64,000 nucleotides of DNA from Ruminococcus sp. (GTDB lineage: Bacteria > Bacillota > Clostridia > Oscillospirales > Ruminococcaceae), in assembly GCA_016290875.1 (NCBI GenBank), contig JAEEVL010000012.1, positions 1 through 64,000 of the forward strand, in the 5' to 3' direction. The number at the start of each line of letters is the position of its first letter. Position 1 is the stretch's first letter. This document shows positions 8,778 to 17,004 of the stretch, piece by piece. Under the pieces are notes generated by a model. The model ran no database searches and was not told the DNA's origin. It saw only the letters and a list, made by a program, of their open reading frames with translations. The position numbers and the translations under genes are program-made.

Positions 8778-9908
8778 TTACTCCTCGTTATATAAAGCTC
8801 TAAGTTCAGCCGATATACGTTTTACATATAATGCAGCTTTCTTTCTCTCCTTTATCAACACTAGATCAGCTTTTTTAAAATCTATCATTTCAGAGAGACT
8901 ATTGACATCTGGAACACTTTCAGCTGCCCTTCCCTCAAGTCCGGTCAGATTTAAAATACTTCTGATTCTTGAGCTTGCCTGCTCAGGGTATATCGAAAAG
9001 AATTTTGTATGGAATATGATAGAAAAAACAGTCGCATGGAATGAATCTGTAACAACATATTCCGCATTTTTTATAAGATCAAGGTAGTCTTCAACGCTCG
9101 GGCACCATTTCAATGTTCCCTTCCTGATAATATCATGTATGTTATAACTGATATTATAAACCTTGACTCCATATTTCTTTGCAAGCTTATGAGCTAATTC
9201 ATCAACTTTCTTATCATGATGAAGATTATATGTAACTATATATCTCTTATTTCCGTATCTGCCGGTAGTATATCTGTCCCAGAATTTACTGGAGAACAAA
9301 AGAGTAGGATCAAGCATCTGAACTGATTTCAGACCGATAGTATCGAGCACCTTTACGCCCTCTTTTTCTCTTACAGATATATATCTATACTCTGCAAGCA
9401 ACTTTGAAACCTCTTTAGCTTCAGTTTCATCAAGTATTTCATTACCTATGCTTGATGCATATGAGAATTTATACTTATCAGCTGGAACAAAACTAAGATA
9501 TAATGGTCTGTCTATACCTTCATTCCAATGACTATTCCAAACCTGATCACTGCCTGTACAGAATGCATCACTATCCAGCTTATATCTTTTCAAATCACTT
9601 TCATTCCTGTATGTACGGGCAGATAATCTTATATGCCTTTTCAAGAAGCTGTCGAATACTATTTTCTTCTTAACATAAGACACTGACATTATCACTCTTG
9701 CAGCGAAAAGAAGCAACGCATTGTTCTGCAGTTTAGAACTCTTATTTTTCAGTCTTTTCAGCAATCCTATACTGGTATATCTTTCCGGATAATAATCTAT
9801 GACCTCAACATCAAAGCCAGCTTTTTTAAAGAAACTCTGAGTTGCTAATGTTTGCAATGAAGAACCGTAGTTTCTCACTCTGTGTAAGGTAATAATCGAA
9901 ATTTTCAT
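8778..9908 (-). CDS. Polysaccharide pyruvyl transferase family protein
   Basis: A 376-residue paralogue of the protein at 5317-6447, with NYGSSLQTLATQ near the N-terminus, CTGSDQVWNSHW, MLDPTLLFS and TDSFHATVFSIIFH. It should act on the repeat unit or polymer at the cytoplasmic face. A longer frame starts at 9932, but the ATG at 9908 has a GGAG 8 nt upstream and begins right at the conserved KISIITLH strand, so 9908 is preferred. It lies 7 bp ahead of the FrhB-like gene. Confidence 0.85.
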   Translation of the reverse strand: MKISIITLHRVRNYGSSLQTLATQSFFKKAGFDVEVIDYYPERYTSIGLLKRLKNKSSKLQNNALLLFAARVIMSVSYVKKKIVFDSFLKRHIRLSARTYRNESDLKRYKLDSDAFCTGSDQVWNSHWNEGIDRPLYLSFVPADKYKFSYASSIGNEILDETEAKEVSKLLAEYRYISVREKEGVKVLDTIGLKSVQMLDPTLLFSSKFWDRYTTGRYGNKRYIVTYNLHHDKKVDELAHKLAKKYGVKVYNISYNIHDIIRKGTLKWCPSVEDYLDLIKNAEYVVTDSFHATVFSIIFHTKFFSIYPEQASSRIRSILNLTGLEGRAAESVPDVNSLSEMIDFKKADLVLIKERKKAALYVKRISAELRALYNEE

Positions 9909-9946
9909 ATTGATCTCCAAATCTTTGTACAAAAGTACCTGATTGA

Positions 9947-10429
9947 CTATTTTAAAGTATTCAGGAAGCTTTCTATCTCATTGATCACAACATCATTTTT
10001 TGAAACATAACGATCAAAGCTATGATGTTGTGCCTCTTTAATGCAAGCTAATATATTTTTAGTTTTTTCGCATTTTAAAATCAAATTCTGAGCAGCAAAA
10101 GCTTCGGCTATCTGAACCTGATGATCGTCAATATGCTCCTTGTACTTCCTTTTTCGCGGAACAACGATAACAGCTTTGGATCTGCTTAAACCCGAAATTA
10201 TAGTTCCAACGCCACTGTGTGTTATCAAAAGATCACATTTATCAATCATTGCATCAAATTCAGATTTTTCCATCATTGTTTTATATGGATAGTTTTGGGG
10301 AATATAATCAGAAAAACCAATTTGTGCAAATACCTCATCCTTTATATAACCTTTGGCTATCAATTTATCCATTGTAATAAGCAAGCGATTGAATTGAAAC
10401 TTTTGAGTTCCCACAGCTACAAAGATCAT
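9947..10429 (-). CDS. pssE: Alg13/PssE-like glycosyltransferase catalytic subunit
   Basis: A 160-residue protein equal to the C-terminal half of GT28 (MurG-like) enzymes. It begins MIFVAVGTQKFQFNRLL and contains the nucleotide-sugar binding motif ITHSGVGTIISGL near residue 75, followed by PRKRKYKEHIDDHQ. In eukaryotic Alg13/Alg14 and bacterial PssE/PssD or CpsG/CpsF pairs this half binds the UDP-sugar donor and needs a membrane-bound partner. That partner is encoded by the next upstream gene with no intergenic space. Together they probably add the second sugar of the repeat unit. Confidence 0.88.
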   Translation of the reverse strand: MIFVAVGTQKFQFNRLLITMDKLIAKGYIKDEVFAQIGFSDYIPQNYPYKTMMEKSEFDAMIDKCDLLITHSGVGTIISGLSRSKAVIVVPRKRKYKEHIDDHQVQIAEAFAAQNLILKCEKTKNILACIKEAQHHSFDRYVSKNDVVINEIESFLNTLK

Positions 10430-10888
10430 TTAAAAAATACCTCCGACGTATTTGGCATTAGGATATAGTTTAAGCATTTCTTCCCACTGAACCAAAAAAA
10501 GATCGCTAATAGGGTACATAAGTCTACCTGTTAAAGATCTTGAATTAACACGCGCAAATGATTCAATGTATACTATTTTTTTTCTGAAAATCTTTGCTAT
10601 AAGGCAAATCGGATACGAAACCAAAGCTCCTGTTGTAATTACAACATCAGGCTTCTCTTTAAGGAAAATCTTTAGCGATTTAAAAAACAGAACGAGAAAA
10701 TTAAAAATAAACAATTTCTCTTTGCGGTCGATTTTTTTTACTCCGTAAATATTCTTTAAACTAGAATCATTCATCTGACCGCCTTTTTCTGTAACAAAAA
10801 ATGACTTGTATTTGTTCATTATCTTTTTCAGGCACATAAGTTCTTCCCAATGTCCGCCCGAAGAAGAAATAAAACATATCTTTAACAA
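10430..10888 (-). CDS. pssD: Alg14/PssD-like glycosyltransferase membrane subunit
   Basis: A 152-residue partner of the Alg13-like gene that follows it directly. It has the N-terminal motif FISSSGGHWEELMCL, a hydrophobic helix near residues 58-72 likely to dock on the membrane, and VITTGALVSYPICLIAKI with the conserved Thr-Gly. Members recruit the catalytic half to the lipid-linked acceptor. The length of about 150 residues is usual for bacterial members. It starts 3 bp after the ugd gene, in the same operon. Confidence 0.88.
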   Translation of the reverse strand: MLKICFISSSGGHWEELMCLKKIMNKYKSFFVTEKGGQMNDSSLKNIYGVKKIDRKEKLFIFNFLVLFFKSLKIFLKEKPDVVITTGALVSYPICLIAKIFRKKIVYIESFARVNSRSLTGRLMYPISDLFLVQWEEMLKLYPNAKYVGGIF

Positions 10889-10891
10889 CGT

Positions 10892-12127
10892 TCAATCTCT
10901 CCTAAACAAATCTCTCGTATATACCTTATCAGCAACATCATCAAGGCAGCTGTCATATCTGTTGGCTATGATAGCCTGACTTATCTTTTTGAACTCGTCA
11001 AGATCGTTGACTACCTTACTGCCGTAGAAAGATGTACCATCTTCAAGTGTGGGTTCATAAATTACAACAGTTGCGCCCTTAGCTTTTACACGCTTCATTA
11101 CGCCCTGTATCGAACTCTGACGGAAATTATCCGAATTGCTCTTCATTGTAAGGCGATAAACACCGATCACAACGTCCTTTTCACCTACATATCCGCCGGT
11201 GTAGCTGTTACCGCCAGCTATCTGAAGAACACGGTCGGCAATAAAGTCTTTCCTTGTTTTATTACTGTCAACAATTGCCCTAATTAGCTCTTCGGGCACA
11301 TCAGCATAGTTTGCAAGAAGCTGCTTTGTATCCTTAGGCAGACAATATCCGCCGTATCCGAATGAAGGGTTATTGTAGTGACCACCGATACGCGGATCAA
11401 GGCATACACCATTGATTATAGCCTGTGTGTCAAGTCCCTTCATCTCTGCATAGGTATCGAGCTCATTGAAGTATGAAACTCTGAGTGCAAGGTATGTGTT
11501 GGCAAAGAGCTTTACCGCCTCTGCTTCGGTAAATCCCATAAACAGAGTGTCGATGTCCGGCTTTTCAGCGCCTTCCTGAAGGAGCTTTGCAAATACCTCA
11601 GCAGTTTCTCTGCTCTTATCATCACAGCCGACAATAATACGGCTCGGATATAGATTGTCATAAAGGGCTTTTGATTCACGCAGGAACTCAGGACTGAATA
11701 TTATCCTGTCTGTGTTGAATTTAGCTCTTACACTCTTGGTATATCCAACCGGAATTGTGCTCTTGATTATCATCATAGCTTCCGGATTAACTTCAAGTAC
11801 GAGACTGATAACCGCCTCGACAGCAGATGTATCGAAGAAATTTTTCTGAGAGTCATAATTCGTTGGAGCAGCGATAATAACGATATCCGCGTCCTTGTAT
11901 GCGGAAACGCCGTCTGTTGTAGCTGTGAGGTCAAGTTCTTTTTCAGCTAAGTACTTTTCTATGTAATCATCCTGAATAGGAGACTTTCTTGCATTTATCA
12001 GTTCAACCTTCTCAGGCACTATATCAACAGCAGTTACCTTATGATTCTGCGCAAGAAGCACAGCCAAAGATAAACCAACGTAGCCTGTTCCGGCTACTGC
12101 GATTTGCAAATCCTTAAACTCTCTCAT
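10892..12127 (-). CDS. ugd: UDP-glucose/nucleotide-sugar 6-dehydrogenase, copy 1
   Basis: A 411-residue NAD-dependent nucleotide-sugar dehydrogenase that would oxidise UDP-glucose (or a related UDP-hexose) to the uronate. Visible features are the Rossmann motif [13 protein letters not shown] at the N-terminus, KSTIPVGYT near residue 130, SPEFLRES near residue 155, and the catalytic cysteine in [12 protein letters not shown] near residue 260. It is the first gene of the large polysaccharide operon. A second copy at 19521-20756 differs at about 19 residues and is identical over roughly the last 100. Supplying an acidic sugar for the polymer is the obvious role. UDP-galactose or UDP-HexNAc as substrate cannot be excluded. 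Confidence 0.92.
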   Translation of the reverse strand: MREFKDLQIAVAGTGYVGLSLAVLLAQNHKVTAVDIVPEKVELINARKSPIQDDYIEKYLAEKELDLTATTDGVSAYKDADIVIIAAPTNYDSQKNFFDTSAVEAVISLVLEVNPEAMMIIKSTIPVGYTKSVRAKFNTDRIIFSPEFLRESKALYDNLYPSRIIVGCDDKSRETAEVFAKLLQEGAEKPDIDTLFMGFTEAEAVKLFANTYLALRVSYFNELDTYAEMKGLDTQAIINGVCLDPRIGGHYNNPSFGYGGYCLPKDTKQLLANYADVPEELIRAIVDSNKTRKDFIADRVLQIAGGNSYTGGYVGEKDVVIGVYRLTMKSNSDNFRQSSIQGVMKRVKAKGATVVIYEPTLEDGTSFYGSKVVNDLDEFKKISQAIIANRYDSCLDDVADKVYTRDLFRRD

Positions 12128-12569
12128 TATTTAAGCATTCCTTCCTAAATATTATCCGTAAACATTATTCACGATATACAGTATAAAAGTTTATAATATA
12201 AGTGAAACAAACCCATACATTATTAGTATACAATACGTCGGGATAAAAAGCAAGCAGAAAATGCGCGCCAAAAGTATTAGGTTCTCATCTTTGTAACATT
12301 TCACAAAATTCCGGCTATAATATCTGTAAAACAGCACAAGCCAAGAATACAAATAGTATTGTTATAGCAAGTTTGAGCATTAAAATATTGTAAACAAATA
12401 TACAAATATTATACGCCGTTAACTTGCGCGAACTATCTATTTAATAGTTATAATTCTTCAAGGAGAGCTGATTCATACCATCTGTTCTTCCAACAATACC
12501 TGTAAAGCATAATCATTCCATTGTTCTGTAAAGCCGATGACATTTTTGCTCTTACAGTCAATCGTACAA
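12128..12569. other. Intergenic region upstream of the polysaccharide operon
   Basis: No gene is seen. It holds the ugd promoter at 12225-12253 and a leader of about 90 nt. The remainder is AT-rich, with TATAAT-like hexamers in both directions but no well-spaced partner. The right end meets the terminator at 12570-12602 of the lipoprotein transcription unit. Confidence 0.5.
12225..12253 (-). promoter_or_regulatory. Promoter of the large polysaccharide operon
   Basis: Minus strand -35 TTGCTT (12248-12253) and -10 TATACT (12225-12230), spacer 17 bp, about 100 bp upstream of ugd copy 1. The same unusual TTGCTT hexamer is used by the promoter ahead of the priming sugar transferase at 17251-17279. 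Confidence 0.6.
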
Positions 12570-12602
12570 AAAAGAGCTTACGCATAGAACGCAAGCTCTT
12601 TT
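12570..12602 (-). terminator. Rho-independent terminator of the lipoprotein unit
   Basis: Stem AAAAGAGCTT/AAGCTCTTTT with a 13-nt loop. On the minus strand it is followed by a T run (CTCTTTTTTG). It would end transcripts coming from the lipoprotein genes after they pass the three hairpin repeats. The stem is symmetrical enough to work in both directions. Confidence 0.7.
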
Positions 12603-12634
12603 GTATTATCTGTATTCGTTATCTTTTCTGCCAG

Positions 12635-12721
12635 CTGGATATTTTGGATATTTTCAGTGTAAGGTTCTGAACTTTCTTAGGTTCGCGAAAAGGTCACACC
12701 AAAAATATCCATTTTATCCAG
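12635..12721. repeat. Hairpin repeat unit A (conserved core, private arms)
   Basis: A 50-nt core (12651-12700) starting TTTTCAGTGTAAGG and ending GGTCACACC is flanked by 20-nt arms (12635-12654 and 12702-12721) that are inverted complements at 17 of 20 positions. The arms carry a GGATATTTT motif found only in this copy. Inside the core, GAAC and GTTC can pair around a TTTCTTA loop. The core aligns without gaps to units B and C. Confidence 0.8.
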
Positions 12722-12768
12722 TACTCTGACTGCAGCAGTAATCATTCGCTTCGGCACATTTGGATATT

Positions 12769-12855
12769 GGTGGTAAAAGTTGTATTTTCAGTGTAAGGTT
12801 TCTAAGTTTCTTAGTCTCGTGAAAAGGTTACACCAATTTTACCACTTTTACCACC
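12769..12855. repeat. Hairpin repeat unit B (conserved core, private arms)
   Basis: The core 12785-12834 is the same 50-nt sequence type as units A and C, with GTGTAA and TTACAC near its ends able to pair. The arms 12769-12784 (GGTGGTAAAAGTTGTA) and 12840-12855 are complementary at 15 of 16 positions and unrelated in sequence to the arms of A or C. Confidence 0.8.
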
Positions 12856-12910
12856 TTTTGTACAGCACTCTAGGATTTTGCGATATACAGCCTTTTATCG
12901 TGTCATGCCG

Positions 12911-12989
12911 GAACAATGTGCATTTTCAGTGTTAGGTTTCAGAGTTCCTTACTCTCACGAGAAGCTTACACCGGCTTTGCACATTGCTC
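12911..12989. repeat. Hairpin repeat unit C (conserved core, private arms)
   Basis: The core 12923-12972 is aligned without gaps to A and B but is the most diverged (GTGTTAGG, CTTACACC). The arms 12911-12922 (GAACAATGTGCA) and 12978-12989 pair at 11 of 12 positions, with the remaining position a possible G-T pair. Inside the core AGAG pairs with CTCT around TTCCTTA. Units start 134 and 138 bp apart. Confidence 0.78.
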
Positions 12990-13014
12990 TGATGTCAGCA
13001 GAGAATTCAGCTTC

Positions 13015-13068
13015 TTATTTTTCTGCAAGCATACATAATTCTTCATCAGTTAATTCTATAATGCTCAT
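13015..13068 (-). CDS. 17-residue small ORF after lipoprotein gene
   Basis: This ATG begins 2 bp after the stop of the 295-residue lipoprotein gene, with GGGG about 10 nt upstream. The peptide contains ELTDEELCMLAEK and stops at a TAA. The core LTDEELCML is shared exactly with the small ORF at 13999-14061, which follows the other lipoprotein gene, so chance is unlikely. The frame stays open for 19 further codons after the TAA, ending in unit C, so it may be a shortened form of a longer protein. Function unknown; a regulatory, signalling or chaperone-binding peptide are all possible. Confidence 0.5.
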   Translation of the reverse strand: MSIIELTDEELCMLAEK

Positions 13069-13070
13069 AT

Positions 13071-13958
13071 TCAATCAAACCCCTTATTTATATATTCTTC
13101 AGTATCATACCTTTTAATATCTCGATTAATTGATGTAGTTGTTGAAACACTTTTTCGATCAATCCCTAAATCAAAAAAGAAAACATTGTTTTCAAATTTA
13201 TAACACGCATCATTATTTGAATATGTTGCTTTTTTCACATCTACATTTCTAACTATATTCAGATGGTTATCAGACACTATTTTGTGCTCATACAACCACT
13301 TAGCAAAAATAGGCGCAAATTTCTCAATATCTTCCTGAGTGAAGTATTTATCCGAGAAAAAGAAAGAATTCATTAGTCCTATTTTCCACTGAAAATCCCC
13401 GTTCCCCACCTCAGCCATACTATCTATATTGCTGTCATTAACCGTCATAAAATAGGCGATCTCATCAGATTTGAAATACCCTCTTACGTAATCACCTATC
13501 AGCTTTTCTAAATAGCTGCTAACGCCCATATCGCTGTAAGTGTCTGTAAAATTGCCTTTTTCGTCTAAAGTAACTTCAACAGTGTTTTTGCCGCCCTCAG
13601 GGCCGAATTGCTTCGGGTAGGCGTACAGCGTTTCCTCGTCCATAACACTGGGCTCTACATATCCGGCATAGACGAATTCCTCGTCATACTTTTCGTTGAG
13701 GTAAGTTATCATTTCGTAGATATGCTGTATAGAGCACTTTTGCGAAGGTGATAGCTGTTCAATGTCTGTAGGAAGTCCCTCAGCTTTAAGTAAACTCTTC
13801 TGCCATTCGTTCAGTGTTTCTGAGTTCTGCCATTGATGTTCACTCTTAGTTTGTTCGCCTATTTGGCTACTGCTTCCACTTGTTGCAGATTTGCCGCAAG
13901 ATGAGACCATTGATGCTGCAATTACTGCTGTGGTCATTAGTGCGATGTATTTCTTCAT
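13071..13958 (-). CDS. Secreted lipoprotein of unknown function (paralogue 1)
   Basis: A 295-residue protein with a type II signal peptide: basic MKKYIALM, a hydrophobic segment, and a lipobox ending SSC at about residue 21. The mature protein begins with a Ser/Gly/Lys-rich linker, then a domain shared with the neighbouring gene (motifs LNEWQKSLL, IQHIYEMITYLNEKY, EEFVYAGY, MDEETL, NTVEVT). The ribosome binding site is GGAGGAAG 7 nt from the ATG. No known family is recognised. It should be anchored to the outside of the membrane. The domain is probably alpha/beta; the sequence gives no catalytic motif. Confidence 0.75.
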   Translation of the reverse strand: MKKYIALMTTAVIAASMVSSCGKSATSGSSSQIGEQTKSEHQWQNSETLNEWQKSLLKAEGLPTDIEQLSPSQKCSIQHIYEMITYLNEKYDEEFVYAGYVEPSVMDEETLYAYPKQFGPEGGKNTVEVTLDEKGNFTDTYSDMGVSSYLEKLIGDYVRGYFKSDEIAYFMTVNDSNIDSMAEVGNGDFQWKIGLMNSFFFSDKYFTQEDIEKFAPIFAKWLYEHKIVSDNHLNIVRNVDVKKATYSNNDACYKFENNVFFFDLGIDRKSVSTTTSINRDIKRYDTEEYINKGFD

Positions 13959-13998
13959 TTTTCTTCCTCCGAATCTGCCTTATAACGCCTTATTCAAT

Positions 13999-14061
13999 CT
14001 AAGATTTTATCTTTTTCAACATACATAGTTCTTCGTCTGTTAAAACAATTATATTATCCAT
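13999..14061 (-). CDS. 20-residue small ORF between lipoprotein genes
   Basis: The ATG at 14061 has an excellent ribosome binding site (AAAGGAG, 7 nt upstream) and lies 19 bp after the stop of the 271-residue lipoprotein gene. The peptide contains VLTDEELCMLKKIKS, whose LTDEELCML core recurs in the small ORF at 13015-13068. Repetition of the pair lipoprotein plus small ORF argues that the peptide is translated and belongs functionally with the lipoprotein. Confidence 0.55.
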   Translation of the reverse strand: MDNIIVLTDEELCMLKKIKS

Positions 14062-14080
14062 ATTTTTTCTCCTTTGAAAG

Positions 14081-14896
14081 TTATTCTATTTTTAAGTTGA
14101 TTGATGGGTAAGTAGAATACGTTCCATCCCCGTATATTGATAATCCATAACTTAATAAAGAATCATCGTAATAATTTGAACAATTATCAATTGTTAAACT
14201 AGCTATGGACACATTGCAAAGTATTTCGATTCTATTACTTGAATGCAATCTTCGAGCATTGCTCCATTTTACGAATTCAGCCATAAAATCTTTAATAATA
14301 TCTTCATCACATATTTTATCTGATATACAAATAATATTTGTTCCGCCAACCTTATTTTCAAAATCATCATCTTCGATTTCGCTAAGACTATCTATTTCAG
14401 AGCTAAAGTAGTTAATTAATATGACAGCTTCATCAGATTTAAAATAATCTCTTATAAAATCATTGTAAAGCTTCTCACAATAGTCTCTAACCTCAATGCT
14501 ACTATAATTATCTGTAAAATCTCCGTTATCATCAACTGTAACTTCTACCGTGTTCCTTCCACCGTCAGCACCGTATTTCTTCGGATAGGCTAAGAGAGTT
14601 TCCTCATCCATTAGTCCCGGCTGTATATACCCTGCATAGACGAATTCTTCGCCATACTTATCATTGAGATACGTTATCATCTCATAAATATGCTGAATGG
14701 ATAGTTTTTGCATTGGCGTCAGCTTTTCAATATCTGTTGGAAGCCCTTGCGATTCAAGCAAACTTTTCTGCCATTCGTTGAGTGTGTCAGAGTTCTGCCA
14801 TTTGTGTCCACTTGAACTGTTTCCTGCTTTTCCGCAGGATGAGATCATTGATGCTGCGAGTAATGCCGTAGTCATTAGTGCGATGTATTTCTTCAT
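14081..14896 (-). CDS. Secreted lipoprotein of unknown function (paralogue 2)
   Basis: A 271-residue paralogue of the 13071-13958 product: signal peptide MKKYIALMTTALLAAS, lipobox ISSC, then LNEWQKSLL, IQHIYEMITYLNDKY, EEFVYAGY and MDEETL. The frame is open to 14953, but the ATG at 14896 has GGAG 9 nt upstream and starts at the signal peptide, so it is preferred. The signal peptides of the two paralogues are nearly identical in sequence while the C-terminal halves have diverged strongly, which suggests functional divergence of the distal part. The role is unknown. Confidence 0.75.
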   Translation of the reverse strand: MKKYIALMTTALLAASMISSCGKAGNSSSGHKWQNSDTLNEWQKSLLESQGLPTDIEKLTPMQKLSIQHIYEMITYLNDKYGEEFVYAGYIQPGLMDEETLLAYPKKYGADGGRNTVEVTVDDNGDFTDNYSSIEVRDYCEKLYNDFIRDYFKSDEAVILINYFSSEIDSLSEIEDDDFENKVGGTNIICISDKICDEDIIKDFMAEFVKWSNARRLHSSNRIEILCNVSIASLTIDNCSNYYDDSLLSYGLSIYGDGTYSTYPSINLKIE

Positions 14897-14962
14897 ATAG
14901 TGCCGCTCCTTTTTGAATTCATTTTTAAATACAGACCGGGATAATTCCGGCATATAACAGAA

Positions 14963-14986
14963 GCCCTTGCGAAAGTGTGCAAGGGC
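14963..14986 (-). terminator. Stem-loop after galE
   Basis: GCCCTTGC/GCAAGGGC with an 8-nt loop, followed on the minus strand by the weak U-tract TTCTGTTAT. It probably ends or attenuates galE transcription. Some read-through into the lipoprotein genes is likely, since no strong promoter is visible between them. Confidence 0.6.
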
Positions 14987-14997
14987 ATATGATAGTA

Positions 14998-16020
14998 TTA
15001 TTCTCTGTAACCGTTAGGGTTGTTTTTCTGCCAGTTCCAGCTGTCACGGCACATATCTTCGAGTGTTTTCTCAGTTTTCCAGCCAAGGACTTTCAACGCC
15101 TTGTCAGCATTTGCATAGCACTCAGCAAGGTCACCGGCACGTCTTGCACCGTAAACATGGTTAACTTTTATGCCGTTCACGCGCTCGAATGTCTCAACAA
15201 TCTCAGTTACACTGTACGGAGTACCTGTTCCGAGATTGAATATCTCACAGCACTTATCCTGTGAAAGTATATAGTCGATAGCTTTAACGTGTCCCTTTGC
15301 AAGGTCAACAACGTGAATGTAATCACGGGTGCAGGTACCGTCCTTTGTCGGATAATCGTTTCCGAATATAGTAAGGCACTCGCGCTTGCCGACTGCGACC
15401 TGTGTAACATAGGGCATGAGGTTATTAGGAATCCCCTGAGGATCTTCACCTATCATACCGGACTCATGTGCGCCAATTGGGTTGAAATAGCGAAGGAGAA
15501 CTACTGAGAGCTTTTCATCAGCCTTTGCAGCGTCCTCAAAGATCTGTTCCATCATTGATTTAGTCCAGCCGTAGGGATTTGTACAGGCACCGCGCGGCAT
15601 TGTTTCAAGGTACGGAACAGGATTTGCTTCGCCGTATACAGTTGCCGAAGAACTAAAGATAATATTCTTGACTGCAAACTTCTCCATAGTTTCAAGAAGC
15701 GCAAGAGTAGTATCAATGTTATTGCGGTAGTACATTATCGGCTTTTCAACAGATTCGCCGACTGCTTTAAGTCCGGCAAAATGTATAACTGCGTCTATCT
15801 TGTTTTCCGAGAAAATTGCGCTGAGCTTCTCTGTATCCTTGACATCAGCTTCATAAAGAGCTACTTTTTTTCCGGTCAGTTTCTCAACGCGCTTTATAGA
15901 TTCCGGACTGCTGTTTGAATAGTTATCAACAACTACTACATCATAGCCTGCATTCAAAAGTTCGACCGCTGTGTGTGAACCGATATATCCGGCTCCTCCT
16001 GCGAGTAATATTGCTGCCAT
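14998..16020 (-). CDS. galE: UDP-glucose 4-epimerase
   Basis: A 340-residue short-chain dehydrogenase-type epimerase that interconverts UDP-glucose and UDP-galactose. It has the NAD-binding GGAGYIGSHTAVELL near the N-terminus, VIHFAGLKAVGES near residue 80, SSSATVYG near residue 122, the catalytic Tyr-Lys pair in NPYGWTKSMMEQIF near residue 148, and RYFNPIGAHESG with the family-typical IGEDPQGIPNNLMPY. Length and motifs are standard for GalE. It sits between the sugar transferase and the lipoprotein genes and probably supplies UDP-galactose for the exopolysaccharide. Confidence 0.95.
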   Translation of the reverse strand: MAAILLAGGAGYIGSHTAVELLNAGYDVVVVDNYSNSSPESIKRVEKLTGKKVALYEADVKDTEKLSAIFSENKIDAVIHFAGLKAVGESVEKPIMYYRNNIDTTLALLETMEKFAVKNIIFSSSATVYGEANPVPYLETMPRGACTNPYGWTKSMMEQIFEDAAKADEKLSVVLLRYFNPIGAHESGMIGEDPQGIPNNLMPYVTQVAVGKRECLTIFGNDYPTKDGTCTRDYIHVVDLAKGHVKAIDYILSQDKCCEIFNLGTGTPYSVTEIVETFERVNGIKVNHVYGARRAGDLAECYANADKALKVLGWKTEKTLEDMCRDSWNWQKNNPNGYRE

Positions 16021-16081
16021 ATTAACATACCTCTTTCATGTTGTTACCGTTATTTATAATAATATAGTCAAAATCAAAAAC

Positions 16082-16107
16082 AGCAGCACCATAATTATGG
16101 TGCTGCT
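16082..16107 (-). terminator. Terminator after the sugar transferase gene
   Basis: A palindrome of AGCAGCACCAT and its complement around AATT, followed on the minus strand by TGTTTTTGATTTT. It separates the priming transferase from galE. Confidence 0.75.
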
Positions 16108-16113
16108 AAATGA

Positions 16114-17004
16114 TCACTTAGCGCCCTTGCGGAGAATAACTGCAGCAGCCGTCTTAAACATCAGTTTTATATCAAGACCTGCACTGCGAGTCTTTATGTA
16201 CTTAACATCGCCTTCTACCCACTTGTCGAACTCCATATCACTGCGCCCTTCGGTCTGACAGATACATGAAAGTCCGCCCTTTACAAGGAGTCTGTCCATC
16301 TGTTCCGGAGTATAGAGCACAACTTCTCTCGGAAGCGGCGGTCTCGGGCCTATGAAAGACATATCGCCCTTGAGAACGTTCCAGAACTGCGGGAGCTCAT
16401 CGATAGATGTCTTGCGGATAAACTTTCCGATCCTTGTAACACGGGGATCGTCATCGCTCTTGAAAGCAAGTCCATCGGACTGATTCTCTTTCTGAACTTC
16501 GGCAAATCTTGCCTCAGCATCTATACACATTGAACGGAGCTTGTACATCTTAAAAGGCTTTCCGTCCTTTGTAAGTCTGACCTGAGAAAAGAATGGATTT
16601 CCCTTATCATCAACATATATGATAAGCGCTACAACACCTATCGGCACTGCAAGAATAGTCAGTGCACAGGCTGAAGCTACAATATCAAACGATCTTTTAA
16701 CAAAGCTATATAGCTTGCCGCCTGCCGGCTTGACCTTAGTATACTTCAAAGTATTTGAAACGCCCTCATGAAGCAGATTCAAAGCACGCTCATCAAAATT
16801 AAGGATAGGATACTCTGTCACGCCTGATTTTCCAGGAAGCGTAGGCTTCGGTTCCTCGCCCTTTTCAAGCTGGTCAAGCACATCCTGAGTTACGTCATTC
16901 TCAGACAAAAGTATTTCTTTAGTCCTGCGGACTTCGAACATATCTGTTGACACATCCTTCTCATAATTGCTGGTATTTCTGCTCAAAACGTCTGTTGCTT
17001 GCAT
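16114..17004 (-). CDS. Undecaprenyl-phosphate sugar phosphotransferase (priming)
   Basis: A 296-residue bacterial sugar transferase that would load the first sugar-1-phosphate onto undecaprenyl phosphate. About 95 non-membrane residues precede a hydrophobic segment (about 113-135), then the catalytic domain with KPFKMYKLRSM, the DExxQ-type motif SIDELPQFWNVLKGDMSFIG, and PRPPLPREV. It is shorter than WcaJ because it lacks the four extra membrane helices, so it resembles EpsL/WbaP catalytic-only types with an added cytoplasmic N-terminal extension. Its own promoter and terminator make it monocistronic. Confidence 0.92.
   Translation of the reverse strand: MQATDVLSRNTSNYEKDVSTDMFEVRRTKEILLSENDVTQDVLDQLEKGEEPKPTLPGKSGVTEYPILNFDERALNLLHEGVSNTLKYTKVKPAGGKLYSFVKRSFDIVASACALTILAVPIGVVALIIYVDDKGNPFFSQVRLTKDGKPFKMYKLRSMCIDAEARFAEVQKENQSDGLAFKSDDDPRVTRIGKFIRKTSIDELPQFWNVLKGDMSFIGPRPPLPREVVLYTPEQMDRLLVKGGLSCICQTEGRSDMEFDKWVEGDVKYIKTRSAGLDIKLMFKTAAAVILRKGAK

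Noticed and set aside
12635..12989. CRISPR array
   Set aside because: Three units at about 135-bp spacing with 50-nt cores and self-complementary flanks do not fit direct repeats with 30-40 bp unique spacers, and no cas genes are present.
12635..12989. Integron attC sites
   Set aside because: No GTTRRRY/RYYYAAC core sites and no cassette-like ORFs between the units; no integrase is seen.
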